43,985 bases of DNA from CAZKFG01 sp964551985. GTDB lineage: Bacteria; Bacillota; Negativicutes; Acidaminococcales; JAISLQ01. The notes beneath the pieces were generated by a model. The model searched no databases, was not told the DNA's origin, and was given only the letters and a program-made list of their open reading frames with translations. Position numbers and translations under genes: made by a program. Where the stretch lies: contig CAZKFG010000009.1 in assembly GCA_964551985.1 (NCBI GenBank), positions 1-43,985 on the forward strand, read 5' to 3'. Positions 42,374 to 43,985 of the stretch are shown piece after piece (position 1 is the first letter of the stretch; each line of letters begins with the position of its first letter).

Positions 42374-43597
42374 TTGAAAAAACCAGAACTGCTAGCTCCT
42401 GCTGGTAATATGGAAAAATTGAAAATGGCTTTTATCTATGGTGCAGACGCCGCGTATCTTGCCGGCAAAACTTTTGGTATGCGTGCCCAAAGTGGCAATT
42501 TTACTAACCAAGAACTAATTGAGGCGGTTTTATTAGCACATAGTCTAAACAAAAAAGTATATATAACTGTCAATATTATGCCGCATAACGAAGAGCTAGA
42601 GCAATTGCCCGAGTATCTATCGTTTTTGCAAAGCATTAATGTTGACGGTCTAATTATATCTGATATGGGTGTTTTAAGTCTTGCTAAACAGTATGCACCA
42701 AAGGTTGATTTGCATATAAGTACACAGGCAAATACTGTCAATTGGGCGGGGGCTTTAATGTATGAACAGCTTGGCGCAAAAAGGATTGTTTTAGCAAGAG
42801 AGCTATCACTTGATGAAATAACAAAAATACGTTCTAAATGTTGTAGTATTCAACTGGAAACTTTTGTGCACGGCGCTATGTGTATATCATATTCCGGTAG
42901 GTGCCTTTTGAGCAGTTATATGAGCTATCGTGATGCAAATCAAGGATTTTGTTCACAATCTTGTCGTTGGCGCTATAGTCTTGTCGAAGAAAAAAGACCT
43001 GGTGAATATTACCCAATTGAACAAGATGAACATGGCACTTATGTTTTTAATTCACGCGATTTAAGGTTGTTGGAATATTTACCCGAACTTATAGAAGCTA
43101 ACGTGGATAGCTTTAAAATTGAAGGCAGAATGAAAAGTGTACACTACGTAGCTACAGTTGTGAGTGTATACAGACAGGCAATAGATAGTTATTTTGCTGA
43201 TAAAGAAAAGTTTCAGATAAAAAAAGAGTGGCTAGGCGAGCTGGAGAAAATCTCACATCGACCATATACAAATGGCTTTATAAAACAAAAACCTGATAAA
43301 GACGGACAGATATATACAACATCTTCATATGAGCAAACGCATGATTTTGTTGGTCTTGTGACAGGTTACCAAGATGGGAAACTGATATTAGAACAGCGCA
43401 ACAATATCCAAAAAGACCAAATACTTGAGATAATTGCGCCTGACGGACAGCTGTTTGAAGTTTCAACAAGTGTAATGTTTGATGCTGATGATAACCCTAT
43501 AGATGAGGCGCCGCATCCGAGACAGGTATTTAAAATTCCTTATGATAAAAATATTTTACCAAACTCTATGTTAAGAAGGAAAGTTAATGGTGGTTGA
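42374..43597 (+). CDS. U32-family protein, TrhP-like (tRNA U34 hydroxylation)
   Basis: A 407-residue member of the peptidase U32 family. It begins K-K-P-E-L-L-A-P-A-G and has the four conserved Cys C170-x6-C177-x15-C193-x3-C197 expected to hold a 4Fe-4S cluster, plus F-N-S-R-D-L-R-L-L and F-K-I-E-G-R-M-K-S. TrhP of E. coli and B. subtilis (YegQ, YrrNO) hydroxylates U34 of tRNAs using prephenate; this is the best match, not collagen breakdown. Start is most likely TTG 42374, behind GGTGAT; an in-frame GTG at 42365 is inside that site. It overlaps the next gene by 11 bases. Confidence 0.88.
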   Translation: MKKPELLAPAGNMEKLKMAFIYGADAAYLAGKTFGMRAQSGNFTNQELIEAVLLAHSLNKKVYITVNIMPHNEELEQLPEYLSFLQSINVDGLIISDMGVLSLAKQYAPKVDLHISTQANTVNWAGALMYEQLGAKRIVLARELSLDEITKIRSKCCSIQLETFVHGAMCISYSGRCLLSSYMSYRDANQGFCSQSCRWRYSLVEEKRPGEYYPIEQDEHGTYVFNSRDLRLLEYLPELIEANVDSFKIEGRMKSVHYVATVVSVYRQAIDSYFADKEKFQIKKEWLGELEKISHRPYTNGFIKQKPDKDGQIYTTSSYEQTHDFVGLVTGYQDGKLILEQRNNIQKDQILEIIAPDGQLFEVSTSVMFDADDNPIDEAPHPRQVFKIPYDKNILPNSMLRRKVNGG

Positions 43598-43796
43598 CAG
43601 TTGTATAAAAGTTCAGCTAGAGCCTTGTAATATAGCCTATTTAAACTGGATAATAGAAGGTTATGAACATATAGGTATTGTCAGCACTCTAGATAGAGAA
43701 AAAGGTATTGTGCTAATACAAAGCACGCCTGATATGCTGGGCGATTTGAAGATTATTTTGCAAAATTTTGATTTTCCTATTATGTTTGTCGATTAA
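43587..43796 (+). CDS. DUF4911 domain protein
   Basis: A 69-residue protein with the pattern I-A-Y-L-N-W-I-I-E-G-Y-E-H-I-G-I-V-S-T-L-D and a C-terminal hydrophobic F-P-I-M-F-V-D, matching DUF4911 as I recall it. It has a ferredoxin-like alternation of strands and helices but no Cys cluster. The ATG overlaps the U32 stop by 11 bases, with AGAAGGA upstream, suggesting a partner role in tRNA modification; that is inference. Confidence 0.72.
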   Translation: MVVDSCIKVQLEPCNIAYLNWIIEGYEHIGIVSTLDREKGIVLIQSTPDMLGDLKIILQNFDFPIMFVD

Positions 43797-43818
43797 AATA
43801 GCTAAAAGTTTGTAATTG

Positions 43819-43827
43819 TGATATAAT
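43819..43827 (+). promoter_or_regulatory. Extended -10 promoter of aroQ
   Basis: TGATATAAT (43819-43827): a perfect -10 with TG. No -35 near consensus is seen at 16-18 bases. Confidence 0.55.
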
Positions 43828-43858
43828 ATTTAGGTAATTTATTTTTAAGGGGTGCACA

Positions 43859-43985
43859 ATGAAAAACAACAAAGTACTCATACTGCACGGACCAAACCTT
43901 AATATGCTGGGTATAAGAGAGCCTGAGCATTATGGCAGTCAAACATTAGAGGCGATAAACAAGCTGATTGAAAAGCAAGCGCAGG
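43859..43985 (+). CDS. aroQ: Type II 3-dehydroquinate dehydratase, N-terminal part
   Basis: The first 42 codons of AroQ, cut by the window end. V-L-I-L-H-G-P-N-L-N-M-L-G-I-R-E-P-E-H-Y-G is the family signature, including the conserved Asn and the tyrosine base (Tyr24). The enzyme takes 3-dehydroquinate to 3-dehydroshikimate in aromatic amino acid synthesis. ATG 43859 is six bases after AAGGGG. Confidence 0.92.
   Translation, partial: MKNNKVLILHGPNLNMLGIREPEHYGSQTLEAINKLIEKQAQ

Overview
The window is an AT-rich chromosomal stretch of a bacterium that combines Firmicutes gene order with outer-membrane proteins. Firmicutes signs are yebC-ruvCAB-queH-DUF2905-spoIID-queA, 6S RNA between aspS and rarA, alaS-ireB-ruvX-DUF1292-mltG-U32, strong AGGAGG ribosome sites and nine genes starting with TTG. 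Diderm signs are a PagL-like outer-membrane barrel and an AsmA-type periplasmic protein. Together they point to the Negativicutes; an anaerobe is suggested by the four-subunit 2-oxoacid:ferredoxin oxidoreductase. An Acidaminococcaceae member such as Phascolarctobacterium is only a guess. I see no phage, insertion sequence, tRNA or CRISPR, and no stretch over 300 bases lacks a gene.

Layout. 69-182: 5S rRNA, the end of an rRNA operon. 244-2888: PagL-like barrel, then an SLC13/DASS-type anion transporter with a nitroreductase. 2905-8362: one unit holding a creatininase-family amidohydrolase and a complete LIV-type ABC importer (livK, attenuator hairpin, livHMGF). 8367-14394: yebC, Holliday-junction genes ruvCAB, queH, DUF2905, a SpoIID/LytB protein and queA, closed by a two-way terminator shared with the convergent glutamate racemase gene murI. 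15302-18132: korDABC. 18227-29636: a long run beginning with tgt and the Sec genes (yajC, a folate enzyme, secD, secF), then a LapA-like membrane protein, recJ, the stringent-response gene rel, dtd, a metallo-hydrolase and an AI-2E family permease. 29646-32758: hisS-aspS. 32799-33012: 6S RNA. 33041-34779: rarA and an Rrf2 regulator. 34776-37512: alaS. 37584-40884: ireB, a ferredoxin-fused aldo/keto reductase, ruvX and the AsmA-like gene. 40896-43796: DUF1292, mltG, a U32 (TrhP-like) protein and DUF4911. From 43859: aroQ, cut by the window end.

Themes. Translation fidelity and tRNA modification recur (queH, queA, tgt, TrhP-like, dtd, hisS, aspS, alaS), with DNA repair (ruvABC, recJ, rarA), protein export (yajC-secDF) and envelope upkeep (murI, mltG, SpoIID-like, AsmA-like). 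Promoters share a clear pattern: an extended -10 (TGn followed by TAAAAT or TATAAT) 17-18 bases after a -35 that is often degenerate. Several start codons were moved inward to match ribosome sites (livH, livG, ruvA, murI, ireB, the AsmA-like gene, DUF1292, U32). The window is largely housekeeping; I did not find a clear new defence or mobile system. The more unusual points are the creatininase-LIV pairing, the PagL-like protein lacking the usual glutamate, the AsmA-like gene inside a conserved Firmicutes block, and an Rrf2 gene separated from its usual iscS partner next to a consensus promoter carrying an inverted repeat.
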